Source of the DNA: DATFTE01 sp963840665
Lineage (GTDB): Bacteria > Acidobacteriota > Terriglobia > Terriglobales > Acidobacteriaceae
DNA length: 64,000 nt
Reading direction: 5' to 3'
Assembly: GCA_963840665.1 (NCBI GenBank)
Contig: CAWIZO010000002.1
Coordinates: 381,771-445,770 of the forward strand
Of the stretch, positions 27,805 to 36,893 are shown piece after piece; the first letter of the stretch is position 1, and each line of letters opens with the position of its first letter. The notes beneath the pieces were generated by a model. It did not search any database. It saw only the letters and a program-made list of their open reading frames with translations, and was not told the origin of the DNA. The position numbers and the translations under genes are program-made.

Positions 27805-28128
27805 GGATGACTCTCCTCAGAGAATTGGTCCCCAAGCGGGGAGAACTCAACACCTGCATCAGGACATCACCGTTATCCGCGGTAAACGTCTGCGTCCACG
27901 TCGCATTTGCGCCCCATCGAGGGATTCTCCCTTAGCGCGTGGGTGGAGAGTGACCTGAGAAGAAGTGGCATTAGTAAAGATGCCGGTACCTTCACTATTG
28001 GATGTAAGTCGAAACCACAGTCCGACCGTTCGGTCGGAACCACAAACGGATCACACTGAACCGTCATTACGTTTTTGTAATTGCGAAACAATGAAACCCT
28101 TAGATCTTTCGTAGCGCAGCCAAATGTG
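27805..28128. other. Non-coding spacer before the tandem repeat
   Basis: About 320 bp with no convincing gene. It contains the promoter region of the lipoprotein gene and the words ccgaccgttcggtcgg (near 28021), a short perfect palindrome. Confidence 0.5.
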
Positions 28129-28376
28129 GCGCGGGCACCCCCGTCCACGTCTGACCAGGAGAAAGACTCTCAGCAGTACACGAGCACCAACCAGACGTCA
28201 TTCCGAAGCGAAGCGAGGGATCTGGCGCGCACGATGAGCGAACCATCCACGCCAAAGCCGGATGTGCGCGGGCGCCCCCGCCCGCGTCTGAACAGCAGAA
28301 AGACTCTCAGCAGTACACGAGCACCAACCAGACGTCATCCCGAAGCGCAGCGAGGGATCTGGCGCGCACGATGAGC
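28129..28376. repeat. Direct repeat of ~111 bp, two copies with a 137-bp period
   Basis: Copy 1 spans 28129-28239 and copy 2 28266-28376, with the same order of parts: gcgcgggc...cccg, cgtctgac/aac, agaaagactctcagcagtac, acgagcaccaaccagacgtc, the CATTCCGA/GGGATCT element and ctggcgcgcacgatgagc. Only a few bases differ. The unit thus joins the GCGCGGGC/GCCCGCGTCTG element and the CATTCCGA element that occur singly elsewhere in the window. Confidence 0.85.
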
Positions 28377-28442
28377 AAACTCCTCCGCGCCGGATCCTTC
28401 GCCCTCGCCCGCGTCTCGACCAAAATCACCCTAACCAACAAA

Positions 28443-28466
28443 AACGCCGCCCGAAAGGGCGGCGTT
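28443..28466 (-). terminator. Strong intrinsic terminator after the radical-SAM gene
   Basis: A perfect 10-bp stem, aacgccgccc / gggcggcgtt with a gaaa loop, is followed on the minus strand by TTTTTG. It ends transcription of the leftward radical-SAM gene, whose stop is 42 bp away. Confidence 0.85.
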
Positions 28467-28507
28467 AAGATTTTCCCGAGGTCCGAGGTCCGAGTCCGAG
28501 GCCTGAC

Positions 28508-30636
28508 TCAGTCCCCTGCCACCGGCTCCCCTTCTTCTACCTGAGGCTTCGACGCATTTGCATTCGCTGGCGCGCCCAGTGTGGTAAGTGGAATAAACCC
28601 ATTCTCCGAAACTGCTGGCTTCTCCTTCAGCACGACCTCGCGATACAGCGCCGCCATGCGCGCGTTGTACGCCGGATCGTTCTTCTGCTTGGCATCGCGC
28701 GCTCGCTTCTTTTCTTCGCCAGCGTTCTTCGCAATGCCCAGCTTATCCAGATCATGCTGCTCTTCGGTGGTCACGATGCCTTCGGTCAGCACCAGCCCGT
28801 GATCGACGTTCTCCATCTTCACGTTCTTGCCGCCCGCGAAGATCTCATGACGCCCATGCTCTTCGTACCACTTAGTAAGCGTGGCCGTCATGTGCATCTT
28901 CTCGATGATGTTCCGCCATCCCACGCCCGTGTTGTAAGCGCAGAAGGAAATCTCGCCTTCCTGCGTGGCGTAAGGAATAATGCACTGCTCCGTCCGCCGG
29001 AAGTCGTAGTTGAACAGATCCTGGAACCACATTCCCGCGATAAACAGGAAGTTCCAGCGATCCTGCCGCCGCTTCATCACGTCATCAATCGTGCGGTCCG
29101 GACCAACCTTGCCATAATTCTTCCCGGTCGCATTGAAGTTCTTATCGAACTTCTTCAGCAGGTCCATCAGCTTGAAATGCGTCGGCGACTGGAACGGATC
29201 GTAGTTCTTCATCAGGCACAACGCCATGCCCACAATCGTCAGAAACTTCCCGCGCGCCGCATCGTTGACCTTGGCAATATCCTTCGCCAGCTGATCGCCC
29301 TTCAAGAACGCCGTAACCGGAACCGCCTCCTTCGTTTCCTTATCAATCATCACCGCCATCCCAGTCCCGCAATTCGGGTGACATCCGCAACTGAGTTGGC
29401 CCCAATTGTTGTCGGCGTCGCTGGAGTGCATCAGGTCGGCCCAGTCGCTGAAGGTGCCCATGAAGCTGATGGGGAACCAGTCGCGGGAGGGCTCGCCCAA
29501 TCCGGTTTGATTCTTTACGTCGTGGGCGAGGTGCGACAGCGTGTAGCGCTGGGCCTGGCGGCGCTCGTCCGTTACGGCTTCGTCGCGTCCGGTAAAGCTG
29601 ACTGGCTGGAACGAGAGGAATCCGATCTTCTTGGGATTGTCGAAGGCGAACTGGATGATGCGTCCTACTTGTTCGTTGTTGATGCCGTTGACGATCGTCA
29701 CGACCGGAACAATCTCGACTCCGGCTTTGTGCAGGTTGTCGATCGCCTTCAACTTCACGTCAAACAGGTTGCCGACTTTGCGATGCGCGTTGGCGGCGTT
29801 GCCGATGCCGTCGAACTGCAGGTAGGCATAGCGCATGCCGGCTTCGGCGGCCTGCTGCGCGAACTCCAGGCTCTTGGCGAATTCAATGCCGTTGGTCGCG
29901 GCCTGCACCGAGTTGTATCCCACTTTGCGCGCGTAGCGAACCGCGTCCAGGAAGTACGGCGAAAGCGTTGGCTCGCCGCCGGAGAACTGCACGCACATCT
30001 GGCGGCTGCGGCTTGATGGTGATGGCGTTGTCGAGCATGGTCTTGATGTCTTCCCAGCTCAACTCGTGGACGAAGCCAACCTGGTTGGCGTCCATGAAGC
30101 AGGGATCGCACATCATGTTGCAGCGGTTCGTCAGATCGATGGTCAGCACCGAGCCGCGTCCGTACTTCACGGTCGAAGAGCCGTGGTGATGCAGCTTCTC
30201 GTCGTTGTGGGCGAGGATGTCGCGGCCGGGGAATACATCTTCCAGATGGCGCGAGAAATCGGTGTCAATCGACATGACGTCTTCAAAGTGCCCGTGCTTG
30301 GGGCAATCTTTGACCATCAGGATTTTGCCGTCGCGCTCGACGATCGACGCTTTGATCTCGCCGACCTTTTCGTTCATGCAGCACTTCGTAGGGCAGCTTG
30401 CCGTCGAGAATCTGCTGGCGGATTTCAGGCACGCACTTGGGACAGAGCGAGTCGGTCGAGCGCGGCCATCCGAGCGGCGGCTTCGACTTCTCGTAGGACT
30501 TGAGCAACGGCTTATCGGACCACTTCGGAGTCGGCGACGGGTTGGGCTTCACGCGGTTGAAACGCTCAAAAACTGCCCACGCGCCGGTAGCGGCGACGGT
30601 CACTACCTTCTCCATATATTTGACTGGCTTATGCAT
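28508..30636 (-). pseudogene. Radical-SAM protein of the Tes/MJ0619 (COG1964) type, with two +1 frameshifts
   Basis: Removing one base near 30380 and one near 30000 gives a single 708-residue frame. Residues 61-116 carry CPKC and DCPKH, the rubredoxin-like site of the tetraether lipid synthase group. The radical-SAM cluster motif CNMMCDPC is at 172-179 and QFSGGEPTL, which binds SAM, follows. Further Cys lie in CGCHPNCG, MALCLM, EQCIIPYA and CAYNTGVGWR, as expected for the extra [4Fe-4S] clusters of Tes and its relatives. Tes joins lipid tails by C-C bonds. Bacterial homologs have been proposed to make membrane-spanning lipids in Acidobacteriota. Both breaks are single insertions in G/C context and fall between conserved parts, so error is possible. 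Confidence 0.78.
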
Positions 30637-30921
30637 GTCCTCTCGCTTTCACTATCTGGGAAACCTGGCGATGCCAGCATCCCTGGGATGTACGGCTTAC
30701 CCCAAAACCTGCAACCAAAGACCTCACCGGCAGCACCGGATAGGCCTCTCCCTGTATGGGTGGTTGTGACTATCCTATTGAGGCTGCGAGAGAAAGCCGA
30801 GCAGAAGGCAATGAACGGGGTTTTTTAGGGGTTTAGCGGGGGATTCTGGCAGTGAACGGGCGTAAGTGATTGAAAGTAAAAGGGGGATTTTCGATTTGCG
30901 ATTGAAAAACCGAACTGCCAT

Positions 30922-31902
30922 TCAGATCGGCTCCCCGCCCACACTAATGATGATTTTCCCCCGGGCATGCTTTTCTTCCAGATAACGGATCGCCTCCGGA
31001 GCTTCGCTCAACTCGTAGCACCGGTCGATCACGGGTGTGACTTTTCCTGATTCCATCAGTTCGCGCATCAGGTTCAGGTCGTCCTGGCTCGATTGCGCCA
31101 GCAACATGACGAACTTCTGGGTCGCGAACCATGACCACACCCGCGTCCCGATCACGAGAGTAAGAATGCGGGTCATGGACGCGCCCAGCCCTCCGGCCAA
31201 AATGTACATCCCCTTGGGATTCAAGACCCGCCGGCAGGCGGACAAGGAATGGTTCGCAACCAGGTCGAAAATCAAGTCGTACGCCTGCCCGCCTTTGGTG
31301 AAATCTTCTTTCGTGTAATCAATGATCCGATCCGCGCCGATCGACCGCACCATCTCCATGTTCCTCGTGCTGCATACACCGGTCACCTCGGCGCCCAGCC
31401 ATTTGGCGATCTGCACCACGAATGTGCCCACGCCTCCCGCAGCCCCATTCACCAGGACCTTCTGCCCCGGCTGAATTCCGGCCGTGTTTCGGAGCCCTTG
31501 TAACGCCGTGTAAGCCGCCACCGGAACCGAAGCCGCCTGCTCAAACGTCGCGTTCCTGGGCATGATGGCCAGCTTTGACGCCGCCGCACACGCATACTCG
31601 GCGAAGGCTCCGCGGCACGAGCCAAACACCTTGTCGCCCTCTTTGAACTGGGACACATTCCTGCCTACGGCTTCCACTTCGCCGGCGACGTCCACGCCCG
31701 GCCGCTTGATTTTCGGGCCGCGCAGGGACAGTAGCGCGCGCACGGGGAACGGGCCTCCATGCATCAAGTGCGAGTCGAGCGGATTGAGCGAAGCCGCGCG
31801 GACCTTGAGCAAAACCTCATCGTCACCGGGCGCCGGCATGGCAATCTCTTCGTATTTGAGAACGTCGGGTGAGCCGTAGGCCTCATAGACGATGGCTTTC
31901 AT
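30922..31902 (-). CDS. NAD(P)-dependent alcohol dehydrogenase/quinone oxidoreductase (MDR, no zinc)
   Basis: 326 residues of the medium-chain dehydrogenase superfamily. The N-terminal GroES-like domain has GDEVLLKVRAASLNP near residue 30 and the nucleotide site is VNGAAGGVGTFVVQ near residue 150. The catalytic zinc Cys/His pattern is not present, so it belongs with the quinone-oxidoreductase/enoyl-reductase-like branch. It may reduce quinones or activated alkenes. It is separated from the radical-SAM gene by 285 bp of spacer with no visible gene. Confidence 0.85.
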   Translation of the reverse strand: MKAIVYEAYGSPDVLKYEEIAMPAPGDDEVLLKVRAASLNPLDSHLMHGGPFPVRALLSLRGPKIKRPGVDVAGEVEAVGRNVSQFKEGDKVFGSCRGAFAEYACAAASKLAIMPRNATFEQAASVPVAAYTALQGLRNTAGIQPGQKVLVNGAAGGVGTFVVQIAKWLGAEVTGVCSTRNMEMVRSIGADRIIDYTKEDFTKGGQAYDLIFDLVANHSLSACRRVLNPKGMYILAGGLGASMTRILTLVIGTRVWSWFATQKFVMLLAQSSQDDLNLMRELMESGKVTPVIDRCYELSEAPEAIRYLEEKHARGKIIISVGGEPI

Positions 31903-31973
31903 GGAGAAAGCCTATACCCATGAGCAAGAGTCGGGAACACCCCTCGGGAATCGAATCGATCCAAAGGATCGGG

Positions 31974-32498
31974 TCAGTTGTCGGTTACCCACTCTGGATG
32001 GATCGGAAATCTTCTTGGAAACCGACAGCGGCTCGGATCGATGCCTCGGGGACATAAAGCGCGGGGTGGTTGGCGAAAGAGATCCCATGCTTCGCGGTAT
32101 TGCTCATAGCGATAGTGTTTGGCGCCGTGGGGATAGAAGCGCAGCATGGGATGCTCTCCCCAGACGCCGATGGGCACGATGTACCAGATATCGAGCGGGA
32201 TGATGTGAGCAGCGAGCACGTCAATGTCGTCGGCATCGTAGTCGGCGCGGCCCTTGCCGCTGGTGTAAGAGGCGCGGACTTCGTATCCGCGGGCACGCAG
32301 CACCTCGGTACCTTTGACCTGGACTTTCCACAGTCGCGTGCCAGAGTCGAGGATGAAATCGTAGCGTTCACTGTCTCTCCAGGGCTTGGCAAGTTTGAAT
32401 CCGAGACCTTCGGCGCGGTGGAGGAAGGCAGCCTCGGAGAATTCTCCGGTGCGTTTGGTGTTCTTGGTCGTGGTCGGTTCGTCTATGGCTATGGGCAT
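31974..32498 (-). CDS. PD-(D/E)XK nuclease of the group I intron-associated family, paralog A
   Basis: About 174 residues, start at an ATG behind AAGGACAAAA. The conserved core RTGEFSEAAFLHRAE (N-terminal helix) leads to ERYDFILDSGTRLWKVQVKG, whose Asp and the Q-V-K ending match the PD-(D/E)XK active site as found in group I intron homing endonuclease relatives (PDDEXK_5). No group I intron core was recognised around it. Paralog B at 35903-36499 shares about two thirds of residues. Both genes follow the same leader element. Function could be homing, restriction-like or another DNA process; only the fold is supported. Confidence 0.75.
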   Translation of the reverse strand: MPIAIDEPTTTKNTKRTGEFSEAAFLHRAEGLGFKLAKPWRDSERYDFILDSGTRLWKVQVKGTEVLRARGYEVRASYTSGKGRADYDADDIDVLAAHIIPLDIWYIVPIGVWGEHPMLRFYPHGAKHYRYEQYREAWDLFRQPPRALCPRGIDPSRCRFPRRFPIHPEWVTDN

Positions 32499-32825
32499 TT
32501 TTGTCCTTAGTTTGGGCTTGGGGCTCGGGCTTCGGGCTTCGGGAAAACCGGTGGCCGGTCGGCGGGTCGCCGGTAGCCGGAACATCGGCTTCCGGCTTGG
32601 TGGCTTCGGGCTTCACGTCGGCCTTCCGGCTTCGGGGCAGAGGCTGACTTTGCGGCGGCCGGCGACCTGCGACCGGGTTTCTCGTATCAGGGCGCCGCTT
32701 CAGCGGTGCCGTCACGTGATCCCAGTAATTCCCCTTAGGGGCTGCTTCGTTCGACACGAGGCCCTGGCCCGGCGCATCGCTGGGAGAAAACATCTCATTT
32801 GTTGCGGGGCCCTGCCGAAGGAGAC
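32499..32825. other. Low-complexity leader between leader element A and nuclease A
   Basis: This 327-bp stretch is rich in cttcgggctt-type words and in ccggtggccggtcggcgggt, without a convincing gene. It separates the terminator-like hairpin of leader A from the nuclease start; in cassette B the same gap is only about 140 bp. Near 32790-32820 it shares the words ttgttgcggggccctgccga with cassette B's ttagtgaggccttgccgaag. Confidence 0.5.
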
Positions 32826-32993
32826 AATAAAAAAGGCGGGGCCGGTGGCCTCGCCTGTTCTTTTCTTAGCTTATAGTTACATTATAGCATAGTTAGTAAG
32901 CTGAATCGGACATTTTTGGAATTTTATTTTCGGTTTGGAATGAGGGGAATAGGGGGAATTGGGTGGGCTTGGGGGCTTGACAAGAAAACCGAT
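32826..32993 (-). promoter_or_regulatory. Leader element A: extended -10 promoter with an immediate terminator
   Basis: Read leftwards, a -35-like CCGATT (32904-32909) is followed after 17 bp by TATAAT (32881-32886) with the extended TATGC in front. Transcription would begin near 32874. About 20 nt later a 10-bp stem (32834-32856, loop ggt) is followed by TTTTTT. The predicted product is an RNA of about 45-50 nt unless the terminator is read through. The same order of parts, with a differently sequenced hairpin, precedes nuclease B, so the arrangement rather than the exact hairpin is kept. Confidence 0.7.
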
Positions 32994-33102
32994 CTTGAAT
33001 CGGGCCTCGGCCTTCGGCGGGCGGGTTCCGTTTTGGGAAGGAAATATCAAATGGAACCGAGGAAAGTCTCGTTGGGACCCGGCCCTCGGCTAGGTTGTGA
33101 TG

Positions 33103-34038
33103 CTATCTCATATAATCTCGTCGTCTTTTTGCGCCGTCAAGCCTCATCTGCTTTGCTCGCTGAACGACTTCATACACCTTCACGATCGTGTTTTCTGGCG
33201 TCGGCTTTCTCTTCTTCTCTACCATCCTCCAATGCAGCCGAACTCTTAGTCGGTCGCCTTCAGCGAATCTGTACTTCCTCCGGTGAACTTCTTCCCAGAA
33301 CCGCTCTCTTTGATAGACGCGACCACAGTTGCGCCACGTTCGTAGAACGTCCACTTCGGCCCTTCAACGAACGACAGTTTCGCGATGATAAGCGTTGTGT
33401 CGCGGTCGCCTTCGTCCGGCGCTTCCGCAGCTGCCAATTGCAATGAGTCTAGGTCAAAGTACTTGAGCTCATCCTTCTCGATGGTGGTGGGGTCGATTGG
33501 TCCGGTGGCATCTTTTGGCCGCACCGTAATTCGATCATCCCCGTTGTCTGTAACGCCTGAAATGCACGTGACACAGCATCGCGCATTTGCGGATCGCCCA
33601 CAAAAACATTGACCGTGTTTGAGACGACCTTCTTTTGCCCGAACAACACAAACTCGACATTGTTGCCGACTTGGGTGACTCTCTCCGGCTTCTCGCCCTT
33701 GAGCCACTTCAACAGTTCAATCAGGGAGTCTTTATTGTGCCACGCGAGACCGATGGCGGTTGCGAGTTCGGCGGCGTTCAGGAAGTGATGGGAAGTGATG
33801 AGTCGGGAGGCTTGAACCAGTATGTTCTGAATCAATTCGAGGCTAATATCAAATGACCCGTGCTCGAAGTTCGATTCGACCAGCAATTGGGCCTCGCTCC
33901 CATCGCCGTTAGCCAGTGCATTTGCACGCCGAAAGAGCTCGCTATACGCGGCAAGGGAGTTGCCAACACGCGTGCGTCAATCTTTCCCGCATCCACGGCG
34001 ATCCCTTCAAAAAGTACTTCAATTTTGGCTGAACTCAT
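33103..34038 (-). pseudogene. Uncharacterised accessory protein gene with three -1 frameshifts
   Basis: Three frames join into one 312-residue protein if one base is added near 33968, 33540 and 33278. The start is the ATG at 34038 (SSAKIEVLFEGIAVD). The middle reads VESNFEHGSFDISLELI and IELLKWLKGEKPERVT, the end GDRLRVRLHWRMV. I recall similar proteins, with an N-terminal FEG segment, a GSFEI strand and a C-terminal basic strand, in mobile and accessory regions of many bacteria, all unnamed. The three lesions are all deletions, the reverse of those in the lipid genes. Product, if any, would be cytoplasmic. Confidence 0.55.
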
Positions 34039-34235
34039 GCATACCCCTGACACTGCACGCGTGACCTAGGGTTGCCTTCGGGAAAGGAAAGCATTGTAGC
34101 CGCAAAAATGCCAGCAAAACGTCTCTGATTCCGGTGCCTGCAACCGGGAATAGCGCCCTTAAACTCAGGAAAGCCTTCGGTCCCGCGCCACCTGAGTTCC
34201 TGTCCCAAGTGCTCTCAGAGTAACTGGAAGTTCCG

Positions 34236-34257
34236 CAAAAAGAGGAGGCCTCCTTTG
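34236..34257 (-). terminator. Putative terminator of the winged-helix gene
   Basis: On the minus strand the palindrome AGGAGGCCTCCT is followed by CTTTTTG. It lies about 20 bp past the final TAA of the amber-interrupted gene. Confidence 0.55.
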
Positions 34258-34277
34258 GCCCTGTAGGTTAGCCCTTC

Positions 34278-34955
34278 TTAAATCAAGTGCGCCAGCAGCC
34301 CTGAGATTTTGTGTACGAGCACCGTACAGCCGTTGATCGCCGCAGCGCCCTTGACCACGTCCCATGCTGCTTTAATGATCGTACGATTGGGCTCGGTCTT
34401 TGCGAGTTGAGACTGAATCGTGTCGACATCAGCTACTAGTTCTAATTTTGAGGACTCCTAAACTTCAGAACTCGTGATCGCATTGCGAAGCTCGGAAAGT
34501 GATTGCCCGAGTTCGCTGAACTTAGCATTCACCTGGTTTCCATCTCCAAGCGTGATGATATTCTGGCCAGTAGCTTCGATTTTGATACCGTGAAATTTGG
34601 GCATCGTAAACTCTCCAGGACCTTCAATCTTGTCGATACCAAGAGCAGTGATCGTGTAAAAATGTGTCGTCGAGGGAATCACCGTGCCACCAGGCGCACT
34701 GTAAGACTTTTGGGACAGACGCACATCTTCTTTCACCCACCCCTGACTGATGAGATATGTGAGGTTGCTTTGGACTTCTTGTTGAGTTAGCTGGTGGGTG
34801 TTTTTCAGTCCCGCTTTACATCGCTTCTATCCAACTGCCGAACCCTTCTTGCCTCGGGTGCTCGTAGCGTTTACATTGCGATCGTAGAAATACTGAAGCA
34901 TTAAAGTGCGAATCTCATTGTTAGTACGTGGTTGTCGAACTTGTTTCTTTGCCAT
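34278..34955 (-). pseudogene. Winged-helix protein with a GDGN motif, interrupted by two in-frame TAG codons
   Basis: A single frame runs from the ATG at 34955 (MAKKQVRQPRTNNEIRTLM) to TAA at 34278, with TAG at codon 43 (34827-34829) and codon 166 (34458-34460). Segments on all sides of the stops look like parts of one protein: an N-terminal basic part, a winged-helix part (QQEVQSNLTYLISQGWV), the motif GQNIITLGDGNQVNAKF and a C-terminal helical end (KTEPNRTIIKAAWDVV). GDGN-type motifs occur in effector-associated proteins of conflict systems. Other genes of the window stop normally at TAG, so recoding is not supported. Two nonsense changes or read errors are likely. Confidence 0.65.
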
Positions 34956-35056
34956 AGTCTAACTCTTTCAGGCTGGAGGCCGGCGCATCCGCCATTTTCG
35001 TCCGATGGCATCGTAACCCCACCCATTCGCAAATCATGCGAATGGGTGGTCGCCTG

Positions 35057-35494
35057 TCACATGTGGAACAGCTCTTTCTTCATGCTGCTTACGATGCGGT
35101 CGGCTACTTTTCGTTCTCCGCCGCGCTTCCAGCCTCCGAACCATAGGGAACGGTCTCCGGCTTCGCCGGCCCAGACCATCGTCTTGCTCTTCACATCCAG
35201 AAGCTGGACGTTCCCTTCGTTCTTGTCTTTGCCGCCGAAGACTGTGTTGTACCACTTATCGTCGGCCTTGAGAGATGCTCCGGTGAGCACGAAGTCGGCG
35301 TCTTTGTCGTCGGTCACGATAATGACGGGAAGCTTCTGCTTCAGGATTTCTGTGGCGATGAATCCGTTGAGCTCTCCTTGCATGGGTGCGATGAAGAGCT
35401 TGGAGCCGGAGGGAACCTTATTGTCCGTTTTTTCGGCGGCCAGGGCGAACGACGAACAAAGTAAAAGAAACAGCATGAGCCATGCGTGGCGCAT
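35057..35494 (-). CDS. Exported protein of unknown function
   Basis: 145 residues with a signal peptide ending ALAAE. The mature part begins GSKLFIAPMQGELNGFI and contains IIVTDDKDADFVLTG and VWAGEAGDRS, an alternating strand/helix pattern seen in small periplasmic acidobacterial proteins. No named family recognised. The ATG at 35494 is followed by a typical n-region. It lies inside the accessory island but, unlike its neighbours, is intact. Confidence 0.75.
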   Translation of the reverse strand: MRHAWLMLFLLLCSSFALAAEKTDNKVPSGSKLFIAPMQGELNGFIATEILKQKLPVIIVTDDKDADFVLTGASLKADDKWYNTVFGGKDKNEGNVQLLDVKSKTMVWAGEAGDRSLWFGGWKRGGERKVADRIVSSMKKELFHM

Positions 35495-35902
35495 GTAATT
35501 GCCTCCAGAGCGAATGAGTTGTTAGGGGAGACCGGGGTCTTGGTGCTGGGCCTAGATACTTGGGGAAGGACTGTGGCATTTTGCATGAGTAAGTGGCGGG
35601 TGTCAATGGGGCGGCGCCTGAAGGCGAATTCGCCGTGGTTCTTTATGGCACGGCTGAAGCCATGCCCTGATACGCTGTCTTCATGACAATGCCTTGCGAC
35701 CGCACTGGTGACGTTGGTTGCCGCGGGGTCCCTCCGCCCTCGCTTTGCTCGGGGTCGGGATGACTGGGGTTGAGAGTCGAGGAATCCCATCTTTCTTGGC
35801 GCTGCATCCTGAAAGCAGATTCCTCCCTGCGGCCCGGAATGAAAACATCACATTTCGGGCGTCAGGCCTCGGGCATCACGCTACCGGCTCCAACGTTTGA
35901 CC
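35495..35902. other. Repeat-bearing spacer, no gene seen
   Basis: About 410 bp between two leftward genes. It holds a reverse-oriented CATTCCGA/GGAATCTGC element at 35815-35842 and a related sequence near 35727-35763 (ctccgccctcgctttgctcg). Long open frames here lack ribosome-binding sites. Confidence 0.55.
35815..35842. repeat. CATTCCGA/GGAATCTGC repeat, copy 4
   Basis: Reads gcagattcctccctgcggcc then cggaatga, the reverse complement of the copy at 1038. It lies in the spacer upstream of the exported protein gene. Confidence 0.7.
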
Positions 35903-36499
35903 TCAAAACCTTCGGCCACAAAGGGTGCACGGGACGCCTGGGTTACTAAGATCCCTTGCCAGTCCGTTGTCGTTAACTTGTCCTTCCTGGATGGCGAATT
36001 CCCTGCTTAGGGGGCACTCGCCTGGGTCGAAGCCTTGGGGACAGGTGGGTGGGTCGGGTGGTTGGCGGAAGATGTCCCACGCCTCGCGGTATTCTTCGTA
36101 GCTGGATCGTTTGGAGCCGTGAGGATAAAAACGCAGCGCCGTGTGCTTTCCCCAAACCCCGAAAGGAACGATGTACCAGAGATCCAGCGGGATGACATGA
36201 GCCGCCAACACGTCAATATCGCTAGCCTCGTAAACCGGCCGATCCTTGCCGCACGTGTATGTCGCGTGAACTTCGTATCCATTGAGGCGGAATCTCTTGG
36301 TTCCCTTAACCTGAACCTTCCAAAGCCGAGTGCCGGAATCGAGGATGAAGTCGTAACGCTCGCTATCTCCCCACGGCTTGGCCACTTTCAGACGCAGACT
36401 CTCCGCTTTGTGAAGGAATGCAGCCTCCGAAAATTCCCCGATGCGTTTGGCGTTCTTGGTCACTTCGACTTCCAGTTCGGTAATGAGTTCATCATTCAT
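35903..36499 (-). CDS. PD-(D/E)XK nuclease of the group I intron-associated family, paralog B
   Basis: 198 residues. It shares with paralog A the segments IGEFSEAAFLHKAE, SERYDFILDSGTRLWKVQ, DIDVLAAHVIPLDLWYIVP and YREAWDIFRQPP, so the proposed active-site Asp and Q-V-K are kept in both. The C-terminus carries an extra ~20 residues with CTLCGRRF, a possible half zinc site absent from A. A start at 36499 follows GGGAACTCATAA. The gene comes ~140 bp after leader element B. Duplication with divergence, rather than recent copying, is indicated by the many silent and replacement differences. Confidence 0.75.
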   Translation of the reverse strand: MNDELITELEVEVTKNAKRIGEFSEAAFLHKAESLRLKVAKPWGDSERYDFILDSGTRLWKVQVKGTKRFRLNGYEVHATYTCGKDRPVYEASDIDVLAAHVIPLDLWYIVPFGVWGKHTALRFYPHGSKRSSYEEYREAWDIFRQPPDPPTCPQGFDPGECPLSREFAIQEGQVNDNGLARDLSNPGVPCTLCGRRF

Positions 36500-36637
36500 T
36501 TATGAGTTCCCGTATCGCGTTTCCAATTTTGAGTTGCGCGTATTCCGGCCGCGAGACACCTCTGCCCTCTTCCGGCTGCCGCCGGGTACAAAATGCTGAC
36601 ATGTTAGTGAGGCCTTGCCGAAGGCGGGGTAGCGCGC

Positions 36638-36794
36638 AATAAAAAAGGCGCCGTCCCGAGGGATGCGCCCTTTTCTTATCTTATAGTTATATTATAGCAT
36701 ACCGAGTATGCCCAATCGGACATTTTCTGAAATTTATTTTCGCCATCGAATCAGGCGAGTGCGGGGATTTGGGCTGTTTTGGGGGCTTGACAAG
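36638..36794 (-). promoter_or_regulatory. Leader element B: promoter with palindromic operator and immediate terminator
   Basis: On the minus strand a -35-like CCGATT (36714-36719), a 17-bp spacer and TATAAT (36691-36696) repeat the layout of element A. The spacer is filled by the perfect palindrome gcatac-cga-gtatgc (36697-36711), a likely repressor site; in A it is degenerate. A hairpin of GGCGC/GCGCC plus CCC/GGG (36647-36669) with TTTTTT follows near the predicted start. Beyond the promoter the two elements stay alike as far as ggggcttgacaag (36782-36794). Confidence 0.7.
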
Positions 36795-36893
36795 ATTTTT
36801 CCCCAACCATGCGGTGCGTTCCGTTTCGGGAAAAGCATCAAGCTTTTGAAGGTTCAACGTCAAAAACTTTCGTGACAATTCCCTGCTTGTTCG

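Noticed and set aside
28754..30016. Long open frame on the plus strand opposite the radical-SAM gene (420 codons).
   Set aside because: It mirrors the codon pattern of the opposite gene, lacks a ribosome-binding site and resembles no family; the opposite strand carries clear motifs.
31974..36794. A group I intron around the nuclease paralogs.
   Set aside because: No P3-P9 core or split host gene could be recognised; the shared flank looks like a promoter and terminator.
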